Source: an uncultured Azospirillum sp.
GTDB lineage: Bacteria; Pseudomonadota; Alphaproteobacteria; Azospirillales; Azospirillaceae
NCBI RefSeq assembly: GCF_946480385.1
Contig: NZ_CAMLJP010000102.1
Location: 1-23,285 of the forward strand
DNA: 23,285 nucleotides
Reading direction: 5' to 3'
Shown here: piece after piece, positions 9,458 through 17,171 of the stretch
How positions within the stretch are numbered: the first letter of the stretch is position 1
Layout: every line of letters starts with the position of its first letter
Position numbers and translations under genes: made by a program
The notes under the pieces: generated by a model
Database searches by the model: none
What the model saw: the letters and a program-made list of their open reading frames with translations, nothing else
Told to the model about the DNA's origin: nothing

Positions 9458-10123
9458 TTGAAGACTCATCCCGATACCGATTGGATCACGCTTGCAAAAG
9501 ACTTGAAGTCATCCACAGAGGATGCCGGCGGAAGTGATCCGGCGATTTCGAGCTGCTCCGGCCTCGATCCGAACGACGTCCGCTGGCTCCGCCGCTTCAC
9601 CTTGCGTGGCAACTTGTTGATGATTATCCGGTGCCCGCCAGTCAGCGCACTTTCCTGGCACGGAAAGCTCCCGCCCAAGAGCTATGGCGCCAGCAAGGAC
9701 AAGGCCAAGTCGAACGAACGGACCGGAATAGCGGTCGACTCCAAAGGGCGCTCTTACGTCTCCGATTATGACCTGATGTCTATCCACCGGGCGACCGGCG
9801 ATGGCAGGTTTACCGCCTTGCCTGCCACAGGCGTCAACCCTGACAAGGCCAGCGGAATGTCCGCAGAGGCCACGCTCCTGCTCCGCGCCGTGAACATGGG
9901 AATGATCAGCCGCTTTCAACACGGTTGCCAAGACGATTGGGACAACGCCGACAACAGAGGCGTGAAAGCGGACGACCGATTTGCCGTCTTCAACTGTGGA
10001 ATAGCTTCCTATATGCCCAACCCCAATGAAATGGAAATGTTTTACCGCCGCAATGGGATAAGCTGGCCATACAACAGAAACGGCCATTACCAGCTGAGCT
10101 GGGGTGTAATCGGTCTGGCCTGA
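9458..10123 (+). CDS. Putative minimal edema-factor/CyaA/ExoY-like nucleotidyl cyclase
   Basis: 221 aa from a TTG at 9458, chosen because a GAGGAGGG Shine-Dalgarno ends six bases before it. I see no signal peptide or membrane segment. By eye the order of motifs follows class II adenylate cyclase toxins. IIRCPPV with Arg58 recalls the FRPV block. PPKSYGASKDKAKSN (Lys74, Lys82) recalls ExoY PTKGFSVKGKSSN, and TGIAVD follows at 89-94. SDYDL (Asp103, Asp105) matches the metal-binding DYDL. FQHGCQDDWDN with His155, then DDRFAVFN, recalls NHGTEQDN...DNEIFI. It is far shorter than ExoY (about 378 aa) and shows no separate activator-binding region. Codon use is less GC-biased than in its neighbours, which suggests transfer. 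If right, it would make cAMP, cGMP or another cyclic nucleotide, as an effector or internal signal. The fold assignment is inference from motif order and could be wrong; that this is a coding gene is likely. Confidence 0.55.
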   Translation: MKTHPDTDWITLAKDLKSSTEDAGGSDPAISSCSGLDPNDVRWLRRFTLRGNLLMIIRCPPVSALSWHGKLPPKSYGASKDKAKSNERTGIAVDSKGRSYVSDYDLMSIHRATGDGRFTALPATGVNPDKASGMSAEATLLLRAVNMGMISRFQHGCQDDWDNADNRGVKADDRFAVFNCGIASYMPNPNEMEMFYRRNGISWPYNRNGHYQLSWGVIGLA

Positions 10124-10130
10124 TCCAGCC

Positions 10131-10385
10131 TTACTGGGGATTGGGGCCGTTCCACACACCGATGTCCGGCGAAGTGCATGCCGTCCGCTCCGCGCAGTCC
10201 GCTTTCGCGCAACTGCAGGCGGGGAACTGGCAGCCGTCTCCGTTCAGGTCGGTCGCCCGCACTGCAAGGTCGTAGCGGACGCCGCGCATGATGGCGGGGC
10301 CGGCCGTGCTGTGGCGCTCGTAATGCTCCACGACATGGCGGACGCGGGTGAGCAGTTCGCGCCGTTGATCGTGTCCCGGGTCCAT
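10131..10385 (-). CDS. Small Cys-rich hypothetical protein
   Basis: 84 aa from the ATG at 10385, preceded by a purine-rich GGGGGCGAAGG. The N-terminal half is basic and helical (RRELLTRVRHVVEHYERH). The C-terminal half has a cysteine cluster with spacing C-x4-C-x-C-x4-C-x5-C (residues 52-70), which could bind a metal or form disulfides. No signal peptide is visible. It converges on the cyclase-like gene with only seven bases between stop codons. I do not recognise the family. Confidence 0.55.
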   Translation of the reverse strand: MDPGHDQRRELLTRVRHVVEHYERHSTAGPAIMRGVRYDLAVRATDLNGDGCQFPACSCAKADCAERTACTSPDIGVWNGPNPQ

Positions 10386-10563
10386 GCCTTCGCCCCCAAT
10401 CGCCAGTGATTGCCGCCATGAACAGGGACGCCGGAGAGCCGCGTCCTGTTCCGGCATCCATGCGCAGTACGGCGCAAGGGGAACTCAACGCACAGGAATG
10501 ATGCGGCGGCCCGGCTGTTGCCACAGCAGTGATCAAGATGGGTGACCAAGACGGGAGGGCAAG

Positions 10564-10755
10564 ATGGATCGCGACAGGCTGCACCGCGTCGCCAAGGCGC
10601 TGGGCGATGTCCGCCTTTACGAGAAACACCACACCGGGGAGTTCATCACCATGCGCCTGCGCGACTCCCTGGCCGACAGCCCCGGCTATGACGAGGCGGA
10701 GGTGGACAGGAAGCTGTTGGAACTGGCCCGTGTGGCGCTCGAGGCCGCCGAATAG
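10564..10755 (+). CDS. Small hypothetical protein
   Basis: 63 aa starting at an ATG with a GGGAGGG Shine-Dalgarno 4-6 bases upstream. It is highly charged and predicted helical (HRVAKALGDVRLYEKHH, then EVDRKLLELARVALEAAE) and soluble. It diverges from the Cys-rich gene and is followed 76 bp later by another small gene on the same strand. Family not recognised. Confidence 0.55.
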   Translation: MDRDRLHRVAKALGDVRLYEKHHTGEFITMRLRDSLADSPGYDEAEVDRKLLELARVALEAAE

Positions 10756-10831
10756 TGGGGGCGCAGGGTGACGAAGCGGCGGGCGGCCTGTTGGTGAAGG
10801 TGAAGCGAGCCAACAGAGGGAGACTGCCGCC

Positions 10832-11032
10832 ATGGCCGAAGACAAGAGGTCCGATCTGCCGCAAGGTGACCGCCCCGGCAGTGATCGCCCGGCGACCATG
10901 CCCATTCCGGTGAAGCCGGCGGCCGAGCCGATGAGCGACAAGGACGAAGCGCCGCCGGGTACGCCGGGGACGGGTGAAAACATCGATCCGAAGACCGGCG
11001 AGACCTATGTGCAGGGGATCGGCGGGGCCTGA
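10832..11032 (+). CDS. Small Pro/Gly/Asp-rich, probably disordered hypothetical protein
   Basis: 66 aa with an AGAGGGAG Shine-Dalgarno before the ATG. The composition (many Pro, Gly, Asp, Lys and Glu; no hydrophobic core) predicts an unstructured protein. The C-terminal motif GENIDPKTGETYVQGIGGA looks conserved-like, but I cannot assign it to a family. It ends 40 bp before the gatA terminator hairpin, which faces it. Confidence 0.5.
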   Translation: MAEDKRSDLPQGDRPGSDRPATMPIPVKPAAEPMSDKDEAPPGTPGTGENIDPKTGETYVQGIGGA

Positions 11033-11064
11033 CCTGATGGCCAGGTGTCGGCTAACGACACTCC

Positions 11065-11099
11065 AAACGAAAAGGGCCGGCTCCTGCGAGCCGGCCCTT
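11065..11099 (-). terminator. Intrinsic terminator of gatCA
   Basis: A perfect 12-bp stem (AAGGGCCGGCTC with GAGCCGGCCCTT) with a four-base loop is followed on the minus strand by TTCGTTT. It lies about 20 bp after the gatA stop. It may also stop readthrough from the opposing small gene. Confidence 0.85.
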
Positions 11100-11119
11100 C
11101 CGCTGTCACGTCACCCGCG

Positions 11120-12601
11120 TCACGCCACGAAGGGCGGTACGGCGGTGACGTTGGCGGCCTTTTCGACGACCTGGCCGACGCGCAGCAGCGTCTCCTCGTC
11201 GAAGGGACGGCCGATCAGCTGGAGGCCGAGCGGCAGGCCGTCGGCGCCCAGACCGGCCGGGACCGACATGGCCGGCAGGCCGGCGAGGTTGATCGGAACG
11301 GTGAAGACGTCGTTCAGGTACATCTGCACCGGATCGTCCATCTTCTCGCCGATGGCGAACGGCGTGCTGGGGGCGGTCGGCGTCAGGATGACGTCGCAGC
11401 TCTTGAACGCCTCGTCGAAGTCCCACTTGATGCGCGTGCGCACCTGACGGGCCTTGTTGTAATAGGCGTCGTAATAGCCGGCCGACAGCACATAGGTGCC
11501 GATCAGGATGCGGCGCTGCACTTCCTTGCCGAAACCGGCGCCGCGGGTGTTCTCGTACATTTCCTTGAGGTTGCCGCCCTCGACCCGCAGGCCGTAGCGC
11601 ACGCCGTCATAGCGCGCGAGGTTGGACGACGCCTCGGCCGGCGCGATGATGTAGTAGGCGGCCAGCGCGTATTTGGTGTGCGGCAGGCTGACCTCGACCG
11701 GCTCGGCGCCGGCCTCCTTCAGCCAAGCGATGCCCTGGTCCCACAGCGCGGCGATCTCGGCCGACAGGCCCTCGACCCGGTATTCCTTCGGAATGCCGAC
11801 GCGCAGGCCGCGGATGTCGCCGGTCAGCGCGGCGCGGAAATCCGGCACCGGCATGTCGACCGAGGTCGAGTCCTTCGGGTCGAAGCCGCACATGGAGCGC
11901 AGCATGATCGCCGCATCCTCGACCGTCCGGGTCATCGGCCCGGCCTGATCCAGCGAGGAGGCGTAGGCGACGATGCCCCAGCGCGAGCAGCGGCCGTAGG
12001 TCGGCTTGATGCCGACGGTGCCGGTATAACCGGCCGGCTGGCGGATCGAGCCGCCGGTGTCGGTGCCGGTGGCGCCCAGCGCGGCGCGCGCGGCGATCAC
12101 CGCGGCCGAACCGCCCGACGAACCGCCGGCGACGATCTTCTTCTCCCAGGCGCCGGGCGCGCCGGGGCTCCAGGGGCTGACCGTCTCGCCCTGGTGGGCG
12201 GTGATGGTGGCGGAGCCCATGGCGAACTCGTCCAGGTTCACCTTGCCCAGCATGACGGCGCCGTCGCGCCACAGCTGGGAGGTCACCGTGGACTCGTACT
12301 CCGGCTTGAAGCCGTTAAGGATGTGGCTGCCGGCGGTGGTCGAAACGCCCTTGGTGCAGAACAGGTCCTTCACCGCAATGGGCAGGCCGTCCATCGGCCC
12401 GGCCGAACCCTGCGCGCGGCGCTCGTCGCTGGCCTTGGCCATCGACAGGGCGGCGTCGGGGGTCTCGGTGATGAAGATGTTGAAGGGACGCACGGCCTCG
12501 ACTGCGCGCACGTGCGCCTCGGTCAGTTCGACCGCGGTGAACTCCTTCTTGGCGAGGCCATCGAGGGCCTCCGCCATCGTCAGATGCGTGAGCGCCGTCA
12601 T
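11120..12601 (-). CDS. gatA: Asp-tRNA(Asn)/Glu-tRNA(Gln) amidotransferase subunit A
   Basis: GatA is the amidase subunit of GatCAB. It releases ammonia from glutamine so that mischarged Glu-tRNA(Gln) or Asp-tRNA(Asn) can be amidated. The 493-aa protein has the amidase-signature Ser-cisSer-Lys triad: Lys78 ([10 protein letters not shown]), Ser162 in GGSSGGSAA and nucleophile Ser185 in [11 protein letters not shown]. The start is the ATG at 12601, whose A is also the last base of the gatC stop (TGATG), so the genes are translationally coupled. A GTG one codon earlier is a less likely start. gatB is not downstream; a terminator follows and the next genes are unrelated. Identity is very secure. 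Confidence 0.96.
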   Translation of the reverse strand: MTALTHLTMAEALDGLAKKEFTAVELTEAHVRAVEAVRPFNIFITETPDAALSMAKASDERRAQGSAGPMDGLPIAVKDLFCTKGVSTTAGSHILNGFKPEYESTVTSQLWRDGAVMLGKVNLDEFAMGSATITAHQGETVSPWSPGAPGAWEKKIVAGGSSGGSAAVIAARAALGATGTDTGGSIRQPAGYTGTVGIKPTYGRCSRWGIVAYASSLDQAGPMTRTVEDAAIMLRSMCGFDPKDSTSVDMPVPDFRAALTGDIRGLRVGIPKEYRVEGLSAEIAALWDQGIAWLKEAGAEPVEVSLPHTKYALAAYYIIAPAEASSNLARYDGVRYGLRVEGGNLKEMYENTRGAGFGKEVQRRILIGTYVLSAGYYDAYYNKARQVRTRIKWDFDEAFKSCDVILTPTAPSTPFAIGEKMDDPVQMYLNDVFTVPINLAGLPAMSVPAGLGADGLPLGLQLIGRPFDEETLLRVGQVVEKAANVTAVPPFVA

Positions 12602-12888
12602 CACTCGACCACCTTGGGCACGACGTAGAAGCCTTCGGCCGTCTCCGGACCGTTCGACAGGACCTGCGCGGCGTAGCCGCCGTCGGTGACCTCGTCCTTA
12701 CGCCGGCGCAGCTTCTGCGCGGCCACGCTGGTCATCGGCGGCACGTCCTTCGTGTCGACCTCGTTGAGTTGTTCCACGAAGGTCAGAATCTGGCTCAGTT
12801 CCCCGGCCAGGGATTCCAGTTCCTCGTCCGGCACCTTGATGCGGGCCAGATGCGCGATCTTGGCCACCGTGGCCTTGTCGAGCGACAT
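12601..12888 (-). CDS. gatC: Asp-tRNA(Asn)/Glu-tRNA(Gln) amidotransferase subunit C
   Basis: GatC wraps around the GatA-GatB interface and stabilises the amidotransferase. The 95-aa protein opens [19 protein letters not shown] and has the family core of two helices ([19 protein letters not shown]), the linker [11 protein letters not shown] and the C-terminal FYVVPKVVE that packs on the partner subunits. I chose the ATG at 12888 rather than one 16 codons upstream, because the family starts here and an AAGAGAGTAGAGG purine stretch precedes it. It overlaps gatA by one base. Confidence 0.95.
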   Translation of the reverse strand: MSLDKATVAKIAHLARIKVPDEELESLAGELSQILTFVEQLNEVDTKDVPPMTSVAAQKLRRRKDEVTDGGYAAQVLSNGPETAEGFYVVPKVVE

Positions 12889-12991
12889 GCCTCTACTCTC
12901 TTCCAAAACATTGGAAATCGGCCGCGAAGCTATCACCCGCCGGCCTCATCCGCAACGATTGCGGCCAAAGGCGAGGCAAGAGGCTGTCCGG

Positions 12992-13534
12992 TCAGGCGGC
13001 GATGGGGGCCGCAGAGCGCCAGCTGGCGCGGTCCATGCGCAGTTTGAACAGTGCGATCGGCTCGCCCCAAGGCGTCACCCGCGTCTCCAGTGCGATCGGC
13101 ATCATGCCGAGCTTGGCATAGAGCAGGAGGCCCGGCGTGTTGGTGTTGAAGCAGTAGAGCGTCAGTTCGGGCAGGTGATGGTGATCGAAGGCGCGGTCGA
13201 TCATCGTCCGCACCAGATATTCGGCGATGCCGCGGCGGCGCAGGGTCGGATCGACGCTGACATTGCCGATGCTGGCGGTACAGCCATCCTCGAAGGTGGC
13301 ATAATTGGCATAGCCGACCACGCGCTCCCGCCCGTTCTCGGCCAGGGTGACCACGGTCGGGTCACGACGCAGGCCCAGCGTCGCCCGGACCTGATCCGGG
13401 GTCAGCGGCCAGACCGCGCGCGGAAACAGAAAATACAACTCCTCCGCGGTGCGTGGGAACCCGCAGATGGTGGGGATGTCGGCGTCGGCAAGCGGCCGGT
13501 GCGACAGGGCGGTAAGGGAGAGTGCGCTGCTCAT
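12992..13534 (-). CDS. GNAT family N-acetyltransferase
   Basis: A 180-aa single-domain acetyltransferase. Acetyl-CoA-binding motif A is NVSVDPTLRRRGIAEYLV (91-108, with the R/Q-x-x-G-x-A pyrophosphate loop RRRGIA). Motif B is YCFNTNTPGLLLYAKLGM (127-144). The substrate cannot be told from the sequence; a RimI/RimJ-like or small-molecule acetyltransferase is possible. It diverges from ruvX. The start at 13534 has no clear Shine-Dalgarno and is overlapped by a 7-bp palindrome. Confidence 0.85.
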   Translation of the reverse strand: MSSALSLTALSHRPLADADIPTICGFPRTAEELYFLFPRAVWPLTPDQVRATLGLRRDPTVVTLAENGRERVVGYANYATFEDGCTASIGNVSVDPTLRRRGIAEYLVRTMIDRAFDHHHLPELTLYCFNTNTPGLLLYAKLGMMPIALETRVTPWGEPIALFKLRMDRASWRSAAPIAA

Positions 13535-13552
13535 ACTTAGAAGAATAAGTAT
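13533..13552. promoter_or_regulatory. AT-rich palindrome overlapping the GNAT start codon
   Basis: ATACTTA (13533-13539) and TAAGTAT (13546-13552) are perfect complements with a six-base spacer, and the left arm includes the first bases of the GNAT start codon. It could be an operator for the divergent 76-bp intergenic region, or an RNA hairpin that masks the start. The AT content stands out in this GC-rich genome. Confidence 0.5.
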
Positions 13553-13610
13553 CTTTTACAACAACTCAAGCGATCTTGCAGTGACAAGGCTGCGGCCTTA
13601 TGGTCGGGCC

Positions 13611-14147
13611 ATGATCCATACCCTCTCCGAACTCGCGGCCCGGCTGGGCAAAAACCAACGTTTGCTTGGCCTTGACGTCGGCACCAAGACCGTCGGGCTG
13701 GCGGTCGCCGATCCGGGACTGATCGTCGCATCCCCCATCGGCACGCTGAAGCGCACCAAATTCACCCAGGACGCGCGCGAGTTGGGCAAGACCATCCGCG
13801 ATTACGGCATCGGCGGGCTGGTGGTCGGGCTGCCGCTGAACATGGACGGGACGGAGGGGCCGCGCGCCGAGTCGGTGCGCGCCTTCGCCAAGAACCTGCT
13901 GGAGCGTTCCGACCTGCTTGGCTGGGAGGCCGAGATCGCCTTCTGGGACGAGCGGCTGTCCACCTCGGCCGTCGAGCGCTTCATGATCGGCGAGGCCGAC
14001 ATGACCCGCAAGCGGCGCGACGAGGTGGTGGACAAGATGGCCGCCGCCTACATCCTGCAGGGCGCGCTCGACATGCTGGCCAACCAGCGCCGCCTCGCCG
14101 CGGAAGCGGATGAGGAAGAGCGGGACGACGATTACGACCGCGGCTGA
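13611..14147 (+). CDS. ruvX: RuvX/YqgF family pre-16S rRNA nuclease (Holliday junction resolvase-like)
   Basis: A 178-aa RNase H-fold protein. The family matures the 5' end of 16S rRNA and was earlier named a putative Holliday junction resolvase. Motifs in order are LGLDVGTKTVGLAV with Asp22, VVGLPLNMDGTEGPRAE (71-87), FWDERLST with Asp113 and Glu114, and DEVVDKMAAAYILQ with Asp141. The ATG at 13611 was chosen because the family begins about 15-20 residues before the first motif; an upstream in-frame codon would run into the divergent GNAT gene. The tail is acidic (EADEEERDDDYDRG). Confidence 0.93.
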   Translation: MIHTLSELAARLGKNQRLLGLDVGTKTVGLAVADPGLIVASPIGTLKRTKFTQDARELGKTIRDYGIGGLVVGLPLNMDGTEGPRAESVRAFAKNLLERSDLLGWEAEIAFWDERLSTSAVERFMIGEADMTRKRRDEVVDKMAAAYILQGALDMLANQRRLAAEADEEERDDDYDRG

Positions 14148-14167
14148 GGCGGTCGGTCACCGCGCCC

Positions 14168-16063
14168 TCAGTCGAAGTTCAGCGCGAAGGACGCTTGCCC
14201 CTGCCCTGCCACGGCGCGCTGCCACATGGCGCCGACGGCGGCCTCCAGCGCGCGGGTGAAGCGCACGCCGTCCAGCGCCGGCGAGGCGGCGAGGCGGTCA
14301 CGCAGACGGCTGCGGATGCTCGCCAGCCCGTCCGGATCGGACACCAGCGCCGCGGCCATGGCGATGTAGGCCTCCTCCCCCTCGACCGCCAGCGCCGGAA
14401 GCCCGGCAGAGGTCAGGTGGGTCAAAGTATGGCGGGCGCAGAACCGGTCACCGCCGAGCGTCACCACCGGAACGCCCATCCACAGCGCCTCCAGCGTCGT
14501 CAGCCCGCCCGAATAGGGGAAGGGGTCGAGCGCGACGTCGATCTCGCCATAGGTTGCCAGGAATTCGGCGTGAGGCGCGGCACCGCGCAGTTCGATGCGG
14601 GCCGCATCGGCGCCGGCGGCGGTGAACAACGCCAGCGTCCGCGCCCGCAACTCCGCATCGTCCAGGCCGGGCGTGCGCAGAAGCAGCCGCGACCCAGGCA
14701 CCGCTGCAAGCAGGCGCGTCCACAAGGAGGCGACCTGCGCGTTCAGCTTGGGCAGGGCGTTCAGCGATCCGAAGGTCGGGGCGCCGCGCGCGATCATCGG
14801 CAACGGCGCCACGGCGGGTGCGGCGGCCGGCGGCGACCAGGGCACATAGGCATCCGGCATGCGGACGATGCCCTCGATGGCCCAGCCGTCCGCCCCCTCC
14901 GGGCTCTGCCGCGGGTCGGAGATCAGATAATCCATCGCCGGCAGGCCGGTGGTGCCGACATAGCCGGCCCAGGTGACCTGCACCGGCGCCGCCCGCCGGG
15001 CGAAAACGCCCAACCGGTTGCCCAGCGTATGGCCGGCCAGATCGACAAGGATATGGATGCCGTCGGCGCGGATGCGCTCCAGCAGGGCCGCGTCGTCCAT
15101 CGCCGCAGTCTCGACCCAGCCGTCGGCCAGACCGCGCAGCCGCGCCGTCACGGCGTCCGGGTTGGCAGTATTGGAATAGCAGATCGCCTCGACCACGCCA
15201 CGGTCATGGGCGGCCAGCACCGGCTCAAGAAACGTGCCGACGGGGTGGGCGCGGAAATCGGCGGAGACGTAGCCGACACGCAGCCTCGGTGCCGGGGCCG
15301 CCACCGCGGCGGCCGCCCGGTCGGGATAGCGGGCGCCCCAATCGGCATGGGCCTGCGCGATCTGCGGCATCGTCCGCGCTGGGTCGTACTGCATCAGGAA
15401 CAGCCGGGCGCTGTGCAGCGAATCGGCGCCGGGCGCCAGCCGCAGCGCACGGTCAAGCGCGGCCAAGGCCTCGCCGATGCGGGCCTGGGGGGCGAGCGAC
15501 CGACTAGCCCGATTGGCCCACAATTCCACCCGCGACGGCTCCAGGCATAGCCCGGCACGATAGGCGCGGTCCGCCTCGCCCGGCCGGTTCATCTCGGCCA
15601 GGGCGTTGCCGATGTTGTAGGGCGGGATCCAGCTGTCGGGTTCGAGGATCGCCGCACGCCGGTGCAGCGCTGCCGACTCAGGCCTGCGGGCCTGCGCCCG
15701 CAGCAGATTGCCGGCATTGACCAGCGCGGCCAGCGTGACCGGGTTGAGCGCGATGGCGCGGCGGTAGCAGCCCTCCGCCAGATCGGCGCGCCCGGCCTTG
15801 GCCAGCGTCTCCGCCATCACCAGCAGGCCGTCCATCGCCATGGCGAGACCGCCGTCGAGGTTCAGCGCCCCGGCATAGGCCTGCGCTGCACCCGGAACGT
15901 CGCCCTGACTTTCCAGAACCAGCCCGTAGTTGGCCCACCAGACGGCGACACCGGGGCGGGCGGTGATGGCCTGGGCGAGAAGGTCCTGCGCCTCGGCCCA
16001 GCGGCCGGCCTGCGCAGCGATCAGGCCTTGGCGGTAGATGCTTTCGGCCTGATCCGGCGTCAT
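14168..16063 (-). CDS. TPR protein with O-GlcNAc transferase-like (GT41, SPINDLY-type) domain
   Basis: 631 aa. Residues 1 to about 225 are tetratricopeptide repeats (repeated A-x-x-x-Y/A-x-x-A-L-x-L/P patterns). Residues about 258-620 form the GT41 catalytic region. Key positions are LRVGYVSADFRAHPVG with His273 at the place of the OGT catalytic-site His, LVDLAGHTLGNR (339-350), VQVTWAGYVGTTGLPAMDYLISD, FGSLNALPKLN with Lys439 at the nucleotide-sugar Lys, and DPFPYSGGLTTLEALWMGVPVVTL. The family transfers GlcNAc or other sugars to Ser/Thr of proteins; bacterial members are often linked to flagellin or envelope glycosylation, but the target here is unknown. It begins 16 bp after the thyX stop on the same strand, so the two are probably co-transcribed. 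Confidence 0.88.
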   Translation of the reverse strand: MTPDQAESIYRQGLIAAQAGRWAEAQDLLAQAITARPGVAVWWANYGLVLESQGDVPGAAQAYAGALNLDGGLAMAMDGLLVMAETLAKAGRADLAEGCYRRAIALNPVTLAALVNAGNLLRAQARRPESAALHRRAAILEPDSWIPPYNIGNALAEMNRPGEADRAYRAGLCLEPSRVELWANRASRSLAPQARIGEALAALDRALRLAPGADSLHSARLFLMQYDPARTMPQIAQAHADWGARYPDRAAAAVAAPAPRLRVGYVSADFRAHPVGTFLEPVLAAHDRGVVEAICYSNTANPDAVTARLRGLADGWVETAAMDDAALLERIRADGIHILVDLAGHTLGNRLGVFARRAAPVQVTWAGYVGTTGLPAMDYLISDPRQSPEGADGWAIEGIVRMPDAYVPWSPPAAAPAVAPLPMIARGAPTFGSLNALPKLNAQVASLWTRLLAAVPGSRLLLRTPGLDDAELRARTLALFTAAGADAARIELRGAAPHAEFLATYGEIDVALDPFPYSGGLTTLEALWMGVPVVTLGGDRFCARHTLTHLTSAGLPALAVEGEEAYIAMAAALVSDPDGLASIRSRLRDRLAASPALDGVRFTRALEAAVGAMWQRAVAGQGQASFALNFD

Positions 16064-16079
16064 CGTCTTCAGTTCCGTC

Positions 16080-17021
16080 TTAAGCTTCGGTACGGCCGAG
16101 CTGATCCATCAACTCGCGCCATTCGCGCTTGGACAGGCCGCTGGCCTCCTGCGTCACCGGCTCGCCGGCCAGCAGGCGCTTCACCACGTCCAGACCGGTG
16201 CGCGACAGGTGGGCGCCGCCCATGCGGTATTCGGTGAAGGACTCGAAAACCGCCGGGACCCAGCGCTTCACCACGTCCAGCATGGCGTCGGCATAGACGC
16301 GGATCTCGTACTGGGCGTGGCTGTCGGCGCGTAGCGACAGGAAGTGCAGAAGATTATGAAGGTCGACCTTCCAGTACCACTGCGTGTAGTAGTTCAGCGA
16401 CAGGTTCATCCGCGCCAGTTCGCGCGCCAGACCTTGGCGGGTCGGGTCGATGACGCTGCCGTCCTCGCGGTGGTTCAGCATCTCTTCATAATGGCTGTAG
16501 GCGCGTTCGGAATCCTCGCGCAGCAGCCGCATGACGTTGGCCGCCTCCTCGCCCTCCAGCACGTCGCCGCGGCCCTGGCGGTTCACCACGGCCTGGGCGC
16601 CCAGCTGTTCCGGGGCTGGCACGTAGAATTCCCGGTCGAGGATGGAGTAACGGGCCGAATACTCGTTCACGTTCGCGGTGCGGTGGCGAATCCACTGGCG
16701 GGCGACGAAGATCGGCAGCTTCACATGGAACTTGATCTCGCACATCTCGAACGGGGTCGAGTGGCGATGGCGCATCAGATACTTGATGAGGCCGGAATCC
16801 TCGCTGACCTTCTTGGTGCCCTTGCCATAGGAAACGCGCGCCGCCTGAACGACCGCCGAATCGTCGCCCATATAGTCGATGACGCGGACGAAGCCGTGGT
16901 CCAGCACCTCCAGCGGCTGATAGAGGATCTCTTCCAGCGCCGGGACGGTGGCGCGGCGGGTGGTGGCGGTGACGGCGCGCAGGCGATCGATTTCGTCGCG
17001 CTGCTCGGGCGTGATCGGCAT
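16080..17021 (-). CDS. thyX: FAD-dependent thymidylate synthase ThyX
   Basis: ThyX makes dTMP from dUMP using methylene-tetrahydrofolate, NADPH and FAD as a homotetramer. The 313-aa protein contains the signature RHR-x7-S as [11 protein letters not shown] (112-122), followed by ARYS. Other family blocks are [21 protein letters not shown] (57-77), [20 protein letters not shown] (82-101) and the late [16 protein letters not shown] region. The ATG at 17021 follows GGAG. Use of ThyX rather than ThyA is common in alphaproteobacteria. It is the first gene of a probable pair with the GT41 gene. Confidence 0.96.
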   Translation of the reverse strand: MPITPEQRDEIDRLRAVTATTRRATVPALEEILYQPLEVLDHGFVRVIDYMGDDSAVVQAARVSYGKGTKKVSEDSGLIKYLMRHRHSTPFEMCEIKFHVKLPIFVARQWIRHRTANVNEYSARYSILDREFYVPAPEQLGAQAVVNRQGRGDVLEGEEAANVMRLLREDSERAYSHYEEMLNHREDGSVIDPTRQGLARELARMNLSLNYYTQWYWKVDLHNLLHFLSLRADSHAQYEIRVYADAMLDVVKRWVPAVFESFTEYRMGGAHLSRTGLDVVKRLLAGEPVTQEASGLSKREWRELMDQLGRTEA

Positions 17022-17162
17022 GGTGACTCCGGGGTTACGGTGCCGGTTGTCTTATCAGACCACGTGGCTGTCGGGAAAGGTGAACGAACGGTTCCGCCCG
17101 CGTCATCGCAACGCATTCGGCGATCATGCACACACCCCCTTCCCTTGCCGGGCGGGAGTGCC

Positions 17163-17168
17163 TATATT
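17163..17168 (+). promoter_or_regulatory. -10 element of the ssrA promoter
   Basis: TATATT lies just upstream of the first structured part of the tmRNA precursor. A -35 hexamer at 16-18 bp is poor (TTCCCT or CTTCCC), so only the -10 is proposed. Confidence 0.4.
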
Positions 17169-17171
17169 CGC

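Noticed and set aside
11045..12628. 527-codon plus-strand frame opposite gatA
   Set aside because: Antisense shadow; it starts inside the gatCA terminator and shows no family features.
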